NCBI GenBank assembly: GCA_964471115.1
Contig: CAYYFE010000001.1
Coordinates: 124,001 to 188,000 of the forward strand
Length of the DNA stretch: 64,000 nucleotides
DNA from: SYFT01 sp964471115
GTDB taxonomy: Bacteria > Acidobacteriota > Vicinamibacteria > Vicinamibacterales > SCN-69-37
Direction: 5' to 3'
The translations under genes were made by a program, and so were the position numbers. How positions within the stretch are numbered: position 1 is the first letter of the stretch; the number at the start of each line of letters is the position of its first letter. The notes under the pieces are model-generated. The model did not search any database. It was not told where the DNA came from and worked only from the letters and a program-made list of their open reading frames with translations. Below, piece by piece: positions 50,595-59,116 of this stretch.

Positions 50595-51056
50595 ATGGAT
50601 CGGCATCCCCATCACTGGACGGCAACACTCAGCATCGCTCTGGCGATTTCGCTGGCCACCTGGGTATTCGGCGCCCGCGACACAGCCGGGTGGGTCACAC
50701 CGGACCGGGTTGGCACCGAAGACCCCTTCACGATCGACCTCGCGGAGTTCCAGACGCTGCATCGGAGCGGCGGCGTCTTCGTCATCGACGTCCGGGCCGA
50801 GGAGCAGTACCACGCCGGGCACATCCCCGGGGCACTACACGTGAGTCTGCGTTCGCTCGGCGCGCGCATCGACGACCTGCGGGCTCGCGCGGCCGGCCGG
50901 CCCCTGGTCGCCTACTGCGGCTGCCCGGCCGAGGCGACGTCGCTGGTGGCGGCGCGGACGCTGGCCGAGCGCGGGGTCCCCGCGCGCGCGCTGGTCGGCG
51001 GGTATGGCGCCTGGGTGGCCGCCGGAGGCGCGGTCGAAACCGCCGGGCCACGGTAA
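50595..51056 (+). CDS. Membrane-anchored or secreted rhodanese-domain protein
   Basis: 153 residues. AGGAGG lies four bases before the ATG. An N-terminal hydrophobic segment (LSIALAISLATWVFGA, ~12-27) is followed by one rhodanese domain: VFVIDVRAEEQYHAGHIPGALHV and the active-site loop YCGCPAEAT, with GGYGAWVAAGG at the end. The catalytic cysteine (second residue of YCGC) is present, so sulfurtransferase activity is possible. It is divergent from the FAD oxidase and 30 bp upstream of the small membrane ORF. Confidence 0.87.
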   Translation: MDRHPHHWTATLSIALAISLATWVFGARDTAGWVTPDRVGTEDPFTIDLAEFQTLHRSGGVFVIDVRAEEQYHAGHIPGALHVSLRSLGARIDDLRARAAGRPLVAYCGCPAEATSLVAARTLAERGVPARALVGGYGAWVAAGGAVETAGPR

Positions 51057-51073
51057 GCCGGTGAGGGCGCGGC

Positions 51074-51079
51074 TATACT
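51074..51079 (+). promoter_or_regulatory. -10-like hexamer TATACT, leaderless position
   Basis: TATACT, seven bases, then ATG 51087 of the 38-residue membrane protein; no Shine-Dalgarno. This implies a promoter internal to the rhodanese-symporter gap. Confidence 0.5.
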
Positions 51080-51086
51080 TGCGGGC

Positions 51087-51203
51087 ATGTCCCAATCGGC
51101 GCCCACGGGCGACTCCGACCTGAGTCGGACGTACACGCTCGTCCTCGTCATCGAAGCTCTCGTCATTGTGGCGCTGTACGCGCTGGGCCGGTACTTCGGG
51201 TAG
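51087..51203 (+). CDS. 38-residue single-helix membrane protein upstream of the SSS symporter
   Basis: Reads MSQSAPTGDSDLSRTYT and then the helix LVLVIEALVIVALYALGRYF, ending in Gly. The short hydrophilic N-terminus and a single 18-20 residue helix are typical of small membrane subunits. The start is set by TATACT seven bases upstream, and it ends 6 bp before the symporter ATG. I infer it is a small partner of the transporter. Its coding status is supported by composition, start context and position, not by recognised homology. Confidence 0.65.
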   Translation: MSQSAPTGDSDLSRTYTLVLVIEALVIVALYALGRYFG

Positions 51204-51209
51204 GCGCGC

Positions 51210-52877
51210 ATGCATTGGATTGACTGGACCATCGTTGCCGCCTACCTCTTCTGGATCGTCTGGACCGGTCTCCGGCTGAGCCGCGAGACCGAAAAGCTCG
51301 AAGGGTATTTCCTCGCCAACCGGTCGCTGCCCTGGTGGGCGGTGGGTCTGTCGGTCATGGCCACACAGCTGTCGGCCATCACCCTGGTCGGCACCACCGG
51401 CCAGGGGTATGCCGGCGGCCTGTCGTTCATCCAGTTCTACTTCGGCCTGCCCATCGCCATGGTGATCCTGTCGGTCACCCTGGTGCCGTTTTTCCACCGC
51501 GCCAAGGTGTACACGGCGTACGAGTATCTCGAGCAGCGGTTCGACGCGAAGACGCGCCTGGTCACCGCCATCCTGTTCCTGCTGTCGCGCGGCCTGGCGT
51601 GCGGCGCCGTCATCGCCGCGCCGTCGGTGATTCTGTCGGTCATCTTCGGCTGGAACCTCACGCTCACGATTCTCGCGTTCGGGCTGCCCACCATCGCCTA
51701 CACGATGAAGGGCGGCGTGCAGGCGGTGACCTGGGCCGACGTCAAACAGATGTTCGTCATCGTCGGCGGCCTGGTGGCCGCGGTGATTGCGTTGATCGTG
51801 GGGTTGCCCGATGAGGTGAGCGTCGGGTCGGCGTTGTCGGTGGCGGGCGCGGTGGGCAAGATGCAGGCGCTCGACTTCACGTTCGATACGAATACCACCT
51901 ACACGTTCTGGTCGGGTCTGATTGGCGGCTTGTTCCTGTCGCTGTCGTACTTCGGCTGCGACCAGAGCCAGGTGCAGCGGTATCTGACCGCGAAGTCCAT
52001 CGACCAGGCGCGGCACTCGTTGCTGATGAGCGCGTACTGGAAGATTCCGCTGCAGGTGCTGGTGTTGATCGTGGGCGTGCTGATGTTCGCCTACTTCCTG
52101 TTCACGCCCAATCCGATGCTGTTCAAGAACACGCACGTGGCGGCGGTGCAGGCCAGTCCCCGGGCGGCGGATTACGCCTCGCTCGAGCAGGAATTCGCCG
52201 CCGCCTTCGACGCGCGCAAACGCGCGGCGGAGACGCTGGCCGGCAACACCGACGATGCGGCCGCGCGGGAGGCGTTCGTGCAGGCCGATGCGTCGGTGCG
52301 GGACGTGCGCAGCCGCGCCCGCGCGCTGGTGGTCGAGGCCACGCCCGACAAGAGCTACAACGACACGAACTACGTCTTCCCGACGTTCGTGACCCAGCAC
52401 ATGCCGATCGGCCTGGTCGGTCTGATCATTGCCGCGATCTTCGCGGCGGCGATGTCGAGCGTGGCCGCGGAGCTCAACTCACTGGCCACGGCCTCGGTGA
52501 TCGACATCTACAAACGCCACCTGAACCACTCGGCTGACGATGCCCATTACGTGATGGTGTCGAAATGGGCCACGGTGTTCTGGGGCCTGTTCGCCTGCTT
52601 CATTGCGACGTTTGCGGCCAATCAGGGATCACTCATCGAGGTGGTCAACAAGTACGGGTCGTACTTCTACGGGTCGATCCTCGGTGTGTTCATCCTGGCT
52701 CTCGGCTTCAAGCGTGCCAACGGCCATGGCGCGTTCGTGGGGCTGCTGGCCGGCATGACCACCGTGTGGTGGGTGGCCAACAACACGGGCACCGCCTGGC
52801 TCTGGCAGAACGTCGTCGGCGCCGTCGCCACGACCACCGTGGGCCTCATCGTGTCAGCGGTGACACGCAAGCGCTGA
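51210..52877 (+). CDS. Sodium:solute symporter (SSS family)
   Basis: 555 residues, about 13 helices. SSS markers are GLRLSRETEKLEGYFLANRSLPWWAVGLSVMATQLSAI near the N-terminus and SYFGCDQSQVQRYLTAKS after the middle helices. Unusually, a soluble stretch of roughly 80 residues (~310-388, Ala/Glu/Asp-rich and helical: YASLEQEFAAAFDARKRAAE ...) is inserted between two helices. It probably imports a sugar or organic acid with Na+. It is encoded 6 bp after the 38-residue membrane ORF and upstream of a D-aminoacylase. Confidence 0.92.
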   Translation: MHWIDWTIVAAYLFWIVWTGLRLSRETEKLEGYFLANRSLPWWAVGLSVMATQLSAITLVGTTGQGYAGGLSFIQFYFGLPIAMVILSVTLVPFFHRAKVYTAYEYLEQRFDAKTRLVTAILFLLSRGLACGAVIAAPSVILSVIFGWNLTLTILAFGLPTIAYTMKGGVQAVTWADVKQMFVIVGGLVAAVIALIVGLPDEVSVGSALSVAGAVGKMQALDFTFDTNTTYTFWSGLIGGLFLSLSYFGCDQSQVQRYLTAKSIDQARHSLLMSAYWKIPLQVLVLIVGVLMFAYFLFTPNPMLFKNTHVAAVQASPRAADYASLEQEFAAAFDARKRAAETLAGNTDDAAAREAFVQADASVRDVRSRARALVVEATPDKSYNDTNYVFPTFVTQHMPIGLVGLIIAAIFAAAMSSVAAELNSLATASVIDIYKRHLNHSADDAHYVMVSKWATVFWGLFACFIATFAANQGSLIEVVNKYGSYFYGSILGVFILALGFKRANGHGAFVGLLAGMTTVWWVANNTGTAWLWQNVVGAVATTTVGLIVSAVTRKR

Positions 52878-52886
52878 CACTTCCGG

Positions 52887-52942
52887 GTGGCGAGATGACG
52901 AGATGACGAGATGACGAAGTGGCGAGGTGGCGAGGTGGCGAC
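52887..52942. repeat. Family D octamer array overlapping a start codon
   Basis: Seven units (RTGRCGAG type). The fourth, ATGACGAA, supplies the ATG at 52911 used as the start of the D-aminoacylase; the last unit supplies an alternative GTG at 52935. Confidence 0.88.
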
Positions 52943-54566
52943 GGCGCCCGGAGCGCGGCACGTTCTTTGGGGCGCGGCTCTTGCCGCCGCGCTGGCCGGC
53001 GCGGTCGCGACGGCGGCGCCGCAGACGCCGGTGGACCTGCTGATTGTGAACGCGCGGATCGTGGATGGGACCGGCGCGCCGGCGCGCCCGGGCAGCCTGG
53101 CCATCGACAAGGGACGCGTGGTGCGGATCAATCCGCCGGCCTCGTGGACCGCGCGTGAGCGGCTGGATGCCGGCGGCCAGGTCGTGGCGCCGGGGTTCAT
53201 CGACGTACACACCCACGCCGACAATCTGGCCGAGCGGCCCGAGGCCGCCAACTTCATCCGGATGGGGGTCACCACCATCGTTGCCGGCAACTGCGGCGGG
53301 TCGGCGCTTGATGTGGCCCAGGCGTTCGAGGCGATCGAGAAGGCCGGACCGGCGGTGAATTTCTCGACGCTCGTCGGGCACAACACGGTGCGGTCGTCGG
53401 TGATGGGGCGGGCCCAGCGCGCACCCAGCATTGCCGAGATGCAGAAGATGAAGGCGCTGGTGTTCAAGGCGATGGCCGACGGCGCCGTGGGACTGTCGAC
53501 CGGCCTCCAGTACATTCCCGGCACCTATTCCCAACCTGCTGAAGTGATTGAACTGGCCCGCGTCGCGGCCAATGAGGGCGGCATCTACGTGTCGCACATG
53601 CGCAACGAAGGCACGGCGTTGCTCGACGCGGTGGCTGAGACGATCAACGTCGGCCGTCTGCTGAAGATGCCGGTGCAGATTTCCCATCTGAAGGTGGACA
53701 GCCCGAAGAACTGGGGCGACTCGGCGAAGGCGCTGGCGATGATTGATGACGCGCGCCGGCGCGGCGTGGACGTGGAAGCCGATCAGTACGCGTACACCGC
53801 CGGATCATCATCGCTGTCGATCCGGTTTCCGTCGTGGGCGCTCGAGGGCACCAATGCCGAGGTCGATGCGCGGCTGGCGGATGACGCCACCTGGGCGCGG
53901 ATCAAGACGGAGATGCGGGCGCTCCTGGCCGAGCGCGGTTTCACGGACCTGTCGTGGGCCACGGTGGCCACGTACCGGCCGAGGCCGGAGTTCAACGGGT
54001 TGTCGATGAAGACGGTGGCCGAGCGGCTGATCGGCAGTGATTCGGCCGACGCGCAGCTCGAGGCCGCGCGGCAGATGATGCGCACCGGTGGCGCGTCGAT
54101 GGTCTATCACTTCATGTCGGAGTCCGACGTGGAAGCCATCATGCGGCACCCGTTCGTCGGCTTTGCATCGGATGCCGGGATCAACGTGTTTGGCTCCGGC
54201 GTGCCGCATCCGCGCGGCTACGGCAACGCGGTGCGCATCCTGGGACACTACGTGCGCGAGCGCAAGGTGATTTCCCTTGAAGAGGCCGTTCGCAAGCTGG
54301 CGTCGGTCCCCGCCCGCCACTTCGGGTTCGCCGAGCGCGGCGAAATTCGCGAAGGCTGGGTGGCGGACCTGGTCGTCTTCGATCCCGCGACGGTGGGCGA
54401 CACGGCCACGTTCGACGCGCCGCACGCGTACCCGACCGGCATCAGCCACGTGCTGGTGCATGGCCGTTTCGTGGTCAGGTCGGGCGCGGTGACCGGCGAA
54501 CGGGGCGGGCAGGTCATCCGCCCGGCGCGACCGGGCCGGCTGGACAATAATCCTCGCAACAACTAA
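52911..54566 (+). CDS. N-acyl-D-amino-acid deacylase/D-aminoacylase-family amidohydrolase
   Basis: 551 residues, or 543 from GTG 52935, which would give a cleaner signal peptide (HVLWGAALAAALAGAVATAAPQ). Metal and catalytic motifs of the D-aminoacylase branch are present: GFIDVHTHADN, NCGGSALD (bridging Cys), HMRNEG, SHLKVD and FASDAG. A C-terminal composite beta domain begins at VRKLASVPARHFGFAERGEIREGWVADLVVFDP. The exported enzyme would cleave acylated D-amino acids, for example from cell-wall or peptide debris. It follows a symporter, so a scavenging unit is plausible. Confidence 0.88.
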   Translation: MTKWRGGEVATAPGARHVLWGAALAAALAGAVATAAPQTPVDLLIVNARIVDGTGAPARPGSLAIDKGRVVRINPPASWTARERLDAGGQVVAPGFIDVHTHADNLAERPEAANFIRMGVTTIVAGNCGGSALDVAQAFEAIEKAGPAVNFSTLVGHNTVRSSVMGRAQRAPSIAEMQKMKALVFKAMADGAVGLSTGLQYIPGTYSQPAEVIELARVAANEGGIYVSHMRNEGTALLDAVAETINVGRLLKMPVQISHLKVDSPKNWGDSAKALAMIDDARRRGVDVEADQYAYTAGSSSLSIRFPSWALEGTNAEVDARLADDATWARIKTEMRALLAERGFTDLSWATVATYRPRPEFNGLSMKTVAERLIGSDSADAQLEAARQMMRTGGASMVYHFMSESDVEAIMRHPFVGFASDAGINVFGSGVPHPRGYGNAVRILGHYVRERKVISLEEAVRKLASVPARHFGFAERGEIREGWVADLVVFDPATVGDTATFDAPHAYPTGISHVLVHGRFVVRSGAVTGERGGQVIRPARPGRLDNNPRNN

Positions 54567-54569
54567 AAT
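54564..54569 (+). promoter_or_regulatory. -10-like hexamer TAAAAT, leaderless position
   Basis: TAAAAT, six bases, then ATG 54576 of the MarR gene; no Shine-Dalgarno. It sits in the only AT-rich patch of the region. Confidence 0.5.
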
Positions 54570-54575
54570 ATAGAC

Positions 54576-55055
54576 ATGAAAACGACCGCCGCGCCGGTCC
54601 GGTCGAAACGCTCGAAGACGCAGGCCGCCGTGTACCTCGAGGTCACGCGCCTTTCCGAGGAACTGCAGCGGGGTTTTGCCGAACTGTTCCGGGCGTACGA
54701 CATGTCGCCGGCCCTGTACAACGTGCTGCGTGTCCTGCGAGGCGCGGGTGACGAGGGTCTGATGTGCAGCGAGGTGGGGGCGCGCCTCATTCAGCACGAT
54801 CCCGACATCACCCGGCTCCTCGATCGCCTGGAGAAACGTGGACTCATCGAACGGCGACGGTCGACCACCGACCGCCGGGTCGTGCGCACCAGCATCACGC
54901 CGGCCGGCCTGGAGATGCTGGCGGAACTGGACGCCCCGGTGGACGCCGTCCACGAAGAGCAGCTCGGGCACGTGCCGGAAGCCCGGCTCACGCAACTGCT
55001 CGGGCTGATTGAAGAACTCCGCGCGCCCTGGGCCGACGGGAAGGACTCGCATTGA
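54576..55055 (+). CDS. MarR-family transcriptional regulator
   Basis: 159 residues. The winged helix-turn-helix (~45-115) shows SPALYNVLRVLRGAGDEGLMCSEVGARL, then the DPDITRLLDRLEKRGLIERRRSTTDRRVVRTSITPAG core of MarR. It probably represses its own gene and the FMN reductase gene that overlaps it by one base, responding to phenolics, quinones or oxidants. No perfect operator palindrome is obvious upstream in the short gap. Confidence 0.9.
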   Translation: MKTTAAPVRSKRSKTQAAVYLEVTRLSEELQRGFAELFRAYDMSPALYNVLRVLRGAGDEGLMCSEVGARLIQHDPDITRLLDRLEKRGLIERRRSTTDRRVVRTSITPAGLEMLAELDAPVDAVHEEQLGHVPEARLTQLLGLIEELRAPWADGKDSH

Positions 55056-55615
55056 TGTTGAAGGTCCTGGTGATCCTCGGGTCCGCCCGCCGCGGCCGCA
55101 ACAGCGAACGCGTCGCGACCTTCGTGATGTCGCGCCTGGCGGCGCAGCCGGAGGTGACGGCGGAACTGGCCGATCTCGCCGTGCTCGATTTTCCGATCAT
55201 GGAGGAACGCCTCGGCAAGATCGACCCTCCGCCGCCGGGCGTTGCCGAACTGGGCGCGAAGATCGCCGCCTGCGACGCGCTGATCATCGTGTCGCCCGAG
55301 TACAACCGCGGGTATCCCGGTGTGCTGAAGAACGCGCTCGACTACTTCTTCAAGGAGTACCGGCGGACACCCACCGCGATCGTCACGGTGTCCGACGGCG
55401 GCCACGGCGGCGTCAACGCATGGGCGCAACTGGTGCCGGTGCTGGTCCGTGTCGGGGCGCTGGTGATCTCGCCGTCACTGGCCGTGTCACACGTCGACAA
55501 GTCGTTCTCACCCGAGGGCGAGGCCATCGATCAGGCGTATGTGAAGCGCACCGACGGGATGATCGCGGAGCTGCTGTGGTTGGCGAGGCGAGTGGCGGCG
55601 AGTGGCGGCGAGTAG
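55055..55615 (+). CDS. NADPH-dependent FMN reductase-family protein
   Basis: 186 residues; ATG overlaps the marR stop (TGATG). A flavodoxin-like fold with the FMN phosphate loop GSARRGRNSERVA and the isoalloxazine loop SPEYNRGYPGVLKNALDYFF, typical of azo/quinone/chromate reductases. It is probably co-transcribed with and regulated by MarR. Its last eight codons (RVAASGGE) are already decamer-array sequence and the TAG stop is part of a unit, so the C-terminus is repeat-derived. Confidence 0.9.
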   Translation: MLKVLVILGSARRGRNSERVATFVMSRLAAQPEVTAELADLAVLDFPIMEERLGKIDPPPPGVAELGAKIAACDALIIVSPEYNRGYPGVLKNALDYFFKEYRRTPTAIVTVSDGGHGGVNAWAQLVPVLVRVGALVISPSLAVSHVDKSFSPEGEAIDQAYVKRTDGMIAELLWLARRVAASGGE

Positions 55616-55730
55616 CGGCAAGTGGCGGCGAGTGGCGGCAAGTGGCGGCGAGTGGCGGCAAGTGGCGGCAAGTGGCGGCGAGTGGCGGCAGGTAGCGGCA
55701 AGTCGCGGCCAGTAGCGGCGGGTGGCGGCC
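55591..55730. repeat. Family C decamer array (14 units)
   Basis: Fourteen 10-bp units of AGTRGCGGCR type. The first two encode the C-terminus of the FMN reductase, the third carries its TAG stop, and the array continues to 10 bp before the next gene's GTG. Confidence 0.92.
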
Positions 55731-55740
55731 AGGGGAGGGC

Positions 55741-56571
55741 GTGTTGGGGATTGAGTGGCTTGGCGCGGTAGTCGCGTTGCTGGTCCCCGCCCAGGTGCCG
55801 GTGGCGTTGTCCGCGCCGCCGCCGGTCCACGCGAGCGTGTGGTATCGCGGCCTACCCGCCGGTGTTCCCCGGACCGTGGATCTCGAAGCAATCAAGCAAC
55901 ACGGCTTCACCGCTGTGACCTGGCCTCTGCAACACGTCAGCGGCGCCGAGGAGCTGCAGCGCATGGCGTCGCGCCTGGGGCTGGCGGTCATCGTGCGGGC
56001 GGAATCAGCGCCGCTGTCGTTCGAGACCGTGGCGAGGGGCGACGCCCGTGTCGACCTCCAGGTCTCCCGTGTGCCGCGCGCGCAATGGACCGCGCTGGTC
56101 TGGCGCGCTGTCGCGCACGGCGCGCGCGTGGTCTCGTTTGACGCCGGTCTGGCCGAAGGCACCGGCTTGTGGGACGAACGCGGTGTCCCCGACTGGGTGC
56201 CGGTGGCCGCCGCGTTGGGCCGTCAGGTGACGATGAATGCGGGGTTGATTCGGACGCTGACGCGCGGACCGTCGTTGACCCTGGAGCCCGCGCTGCCGTC
56301 GGTGGACGTCTCGCTGCTGGAGAACCCCCGCTCATGGGTCATCATCGCCACCAACGCGGCGGCCGACGCCGGCCGTGTCGTGGAAACGACCGCGGTGTTC
56401 CCTCCGGACGTGCCGGCCGCCGAGTGGCTCAGTCTGTTCGACGGGTCGATGATGTCGATGTTGTACCGCCCCGCCGGATCCCGCTGGCGGGTCCGCCTGG
56501 GACCCGGCGAGGCCAAGGTCTTCGTGATCGACAAACGGGGGCCGGCTCAGCCCTCGACCACCTCGTCGTAG
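55741..56571 (+). CDS. Secreted protein of unknown function (possible TIM-barrel/glycosidase-like)
   Basis: 276 residues from GTG 55741; a TTG one codon later is equally possible. A hydrophobic N-terminus (IEWLGAVVALLVPAQVPVALSA) looks like a signal peptide. The body alternates strands and helices (VDLEAIKQHGFTAVTWPLQ, LGLAVIVRAES, ARVVSFDAGLAEGTGLWDERG), which recalls a glycosyl-hydrolase-type barrel. I see no certain catalytic pair and no family I can name. The 3' end overlaps the convergent hydrolase gene by 25 bp. Confidence 0.62.
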   Translation: MLGIEWLGAVVALLVPAQVPVALSAPPPVHASVWYRGLPAGVPRTVDLEAIKQHGFTAVTWPLQHVSGAEELQRMASRLGLAVIVRAESAPLSFETVARGDARVDLQVSRVPRAQWTALVWRAVAHGARVVSFDAGLAEGTGLWDERGVPDWVPVAAALGRQVTMNAGLIRTLTRGPSLTLEPALPSVDVSLLENPRSWVIIATNAAADAGRVVETTAVFPPDVPAAEWLSLFDGSMMSMLYRPAGSRWRVRLGPGEAKVFVIDKRGPAQPSTTSS

Positions 56572-57461
56572 ACCGCGCCCATCGCGTTGCCGGCGTGCGC
56601 GCCGAACTCCTCGAACTTCGGCAGCAGGAACTTCGACGTGGTGAACAGCTCGCGCGACTGGCCGGCCTTGACCTGTTCACGCGCGTAGGCGAGCAACGCC
56701 GTGAGGTAGTCGCGGAAGTACAGCAGCTCGGCGCGTGCCCCCGTGACGGGGTTGGTGCCGCCGGCGTGGCCGAAGATGTAGACCGTGTCGTTCGAGTGAT
56801 CGGCCACGGTGGCCTCGAGCACCTTCACCCAGTTGGCCACGAGCGCGCCGTTGGCGCGATCGATCACCGGCACACGGCGATTGAACATCAGATCGCCCAT
56901 GTGCGCGACGTTGGCGCGTTCAAACGTGATGACCGCGTCGCCGCCGGTGTGCGCGCGGCCGTAGTGTTTGGCGCGGACCCATTCGTCGCCAATCTGTTCA
57001 CGCCACACGTCGGTGAACGTCGCGTCGGGCACCAGCTGCGGCGCCGCGTTGGGGCGCTCGGCCGCGGCCTTGATGAGCCCGGCAGCCCGTTCGTGCGCCA
57101 CGACACGTTTGGCGAGCCCGCGGAACTCGTTGTTGCCGCCCACGTGGTCGCCGTGGTGGTGCGTGTTGATCAGCCGGTCGACGGGCCGGTTCTTCGACCG
57201 TTCATTCAGGCCCGCGATGAAGAGTTTGGCGGCATCCGGGAACTGGCTGTCGACCGCCACCACCCCTCCCCGATCAACCAGGTAACCGATCGTGCCGCCA
57301 CGACCGGTGAAGAAGCCGACGTTGCGGCGAATGTCCGTGAACACGGGGGTGACCGTCGGCGGCTGCTGCTGCCAGGCGGTGGCCAGTGCCGGGCGGCCAA
57401 TCGCGCCCGCGCCCACCGCCACGGCGGTCGTCGCCAGGAAATCACGTCGAGACAGAATCAT
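56547..57461 (-). CDS. Tat-exported MBL-fold hydrolase
   Basis: 304 residues, started at ATG 57461 with GGAGG six bases upstream. A twin-arginine signal (SRRDFLATTAVAVGAGAIG) precedes the MBL fold: THHHGDHVGGNNEF (~residues 102-115), a later His in HTGGDAV, Asp in HMGDLMF and a final His in FGHAGG. Resembles quinoprotein-relay or class B beta-lactamase-like hydrolases; the substrate is unknown. The Tat route fits an enzyme that folds with zinc before export. It is divergent from the serine hydrolase. Confidence 0.87.
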   Translation of the reverse strand: MILSRRDFLATTAVAVGAGAIGRPALATAWQQQPPTVTPVFTDIRRNVGFFTGRGGTIGYLVDRGGVVAVDSQFPDAAKLFIAGLNERSKNRPVDRLINTHHHGDHVGGNNEFRGLAKRVVAHERAAGLIKAAAERPNAAPQLVPDATFTDVWREQIGDEWVRAKHYGRAHTGGDAVITFERANVAHMGDLMFNRRVPVIDRANGALVANWVKVLEATVADHSNDTVYIFGHAGGTNPVTGARAELLYFRDYLTALLAYAREQVKAGQSRELFTTSKFLLPKFEEFGAHAGNAMGAVYDEVVEG

Positions 57462-57485
57462 GGGAATCCTCCGACGCGATTGTAT

Positions 57486-57491
57486 TAGAGT
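57486..57491 (+). promoter_or_regulatory. -10-like hexamer TAGAGT, leaderless position
   Basis: TAGAGT, seven bases, then ATG 57499; no Shine-Dalgarno. It lies within the 37-bp gap to the divergent MBL gene. Confidence 0.4.
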
Positions 57492-57498
57492 CCCCGGC

Positions 57499-59061
57499 AT
57501 GCGCACACATGGGCGGTATCTGCTGGTCGCGGCTGTGCTGACGGTGGCGACAACGACGCTGGTGGCCTGGTCGGCCGGCCCGGACGCGGTTCCGCAGGAC
57601 CGGCAGGCGCGGCTGCAACGAGCCATTCCCGCCATCGACAAGCACTTCGCGGACTTCGCAGCCCAGCGGCGCGTTCCCGGCATCGCGTATGGCGTGCTCA
57701 TTGACGGCGAACTCGTCCACGCGGGTGTCGTCGGGGTCCGCGACCGGCAGTCGATGAGCCCGATCACACGCGACACCGTGTTCCGCATCGCGTCGATGAC
57801 CAAGAGCTTCACGGCGCTTGCCATCCTGAAACTGCGCGACGAAGGCCGGCTGGGCCTCGATGATCCGGCCGAACGGTACGTACCGGAGCTGGCGACGCTA
57901 GCCTATCCGACGAGCGATTCGCCCCGGATCACCATCCGCGACCTGCTCTCACACTCCGCCGGCTTCCCTGAAGACAATCCCTGGGGCGATCAGCAGTTGG
58001 CGGCCACCGAGGATCAGTTCACGGCGTTGCTGGCGTCGGGCATTCCGTTTTCAACGGCGCCGGGCACGGCGTACGAGTACTCGAACTACGGCTTCGCCAT
58101 CCTCGGCCGCATCGTCGCGCGTGTATCGGGCCGCTCGTACGCCGACTATGTGCGTACGGCGCTGCTGGAGCCACTGGGGATGACGGCCACGACCCTCGAG
58201 CCGCGTGCGGTGCCGGCGGATCGCCTGGCGCACGGGTATCGCTGGGAGGACGAGCAGTGGAAGGAGGAACCGCAACTGCCCGACGGCGCGTTTGGCGCCA
58301 TGGGCGGCATGTTGACGTCCACCAATGACCTGGCGCGCTACGTCGGTTTCCTCATGAAGGCGTGGCCGCCTCGTGATGGTCCCGATGCCGGGCCGGTGAA
58401 GCGTTCGTCGCTGCGCGAGATGCAGCAGGCCGTCCGCGCGCGCCCGGCCACGGCGACGGGCGGGGGTGCCGTCCCGCTGCAGCTCAACGTCAATGCGTAC
58501 GGCTATGGATTGCGCATTCGTCAGACGTGTGACTACCGCCACATCGTGTCGCACAGCGGGGGACTGCCGGGCTTCGGGTCCCAGATGCGATGGCTGTCGG
58601 AAGAAGGCATTGGTCTGATTGCCATGGGCAATCTCACCTACACGGGCTGGGATGCCGTCTTCGATGTCGTCACGGCCACCCTCGCCGATGCCGGCCTCGT
58701 CGTCCGTCGTCCGCCCACACCGAGCCCCGCGTTGCTCCAGGCGCAGGCCGATGTGACGTCACTCGTCAACGCGTGGGACGATGGCCTGGCCGATCGGGTG
58801 GCGGCGATGAACCTGTACCTCGATGAGGCGAAGGAGCGTCGCCGCCGGGCCATCACCGCGTTGCGGGCCCAGGTGGGCGCGTGCCGGCCCGACGCCACGC
58901 TGGAGGCGGAGAACGCGTTGCGCGGCCAGTGGACGCTCGCGTGCGAGCGCGGCAACCTCCGGGTCGCCATCACGCTGGCGCCGACCATGCCGCCGAAAGT
59001 GCAGTATCTGTCGGTGACGCCGGCGCCGGCCCGGCCTGCGGCGCGGGTCTGCGGAACGTGA
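57499..59061 (+). CDS. Class C beta-lactamase/serine hydrolase-family protein
   Basis: 520 residues with a signal peptide (RYLLVAAVLTVATTTLVAW). The penicillin-recognising fold has the nucleophile in RIASMTKSFT (SxxK, ~residue 99), the Tyr in YEYSNYGFAILG (YxN) and HSGGLPG as the KTG-equivalent. Length and the extra C-terminal domain (~390-520) fit the esterase/D-aminopeptidase-like branch rather than a true antibiotic-resistance AmpC. It acts outside the cytoplasm; the substrate is unknown. Confidence 0.88.
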   Translation: MRTHGRYLLVAAVLTVATTTLVAWSAGPDAVPQDRQARLQRAIPAIDKHFADFAAQRRVPGIAYGVLIDGELVHAGVVGVRDRQSMSPITRDTVFRIASMTKSFTALAILKLRDEGRLGLDDPAERYVPELATLAYPTSDSPRITIRDLLSHSAGFPEDNPWGDQQLAATEDQFTALLASGIPFSTAPGTAYEYSNYGFAILGRIVARVSGRSYADYVRTALLEPLGMTATTLEPRAVPADRLAHGYRWEDEQWKEEPQLPDGAFGAMGGMLTSTNDLARYVGFLMKAWPPRDGPDAGPVKRSSLREMQQAVRARPATATGGGAVPLQLNVNAYGYGLRIRQTCDYRHIVSHSGGLPGFGSQMRWLSEEGIGLIAMGNLTYTGWDAVFDVVTATLADAGLVVRRPPTPSPALLQAQADVTSLVNAWDDGLADRVAAMNLYLDEAKERRRRAITALRAQVGACRPDATLEAENALRGQWTLACERGNLRVAITLAPTMPPKVQYLSVTPAPARPAARVCGT

Positions 59062-59065
59062 AAAT

Positions 59066-59116
59066 GAGCTCGGAGGTCATTTCCGCGCGCGGCGACCGGA
59101 AATGACCTCCGAGCTC
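59066..59116. terminator. Perfect 20-bp inverted repeat between convergent genes
   Basis: Left arm 59066-59085 (begins GAGCTCGGAGG) and right arm 59097-59116 pair over 20 bp without mismatch around an 11-nt GC-rich loop. It starts 4 bp after the plus-gene stop, and its left arm contains the stop codon of the minus gene. It lacks a T-run, so it is either a bidirectional, factor-dependent 3' hairpin or a mobile palindrome. Confidence 0.65.
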
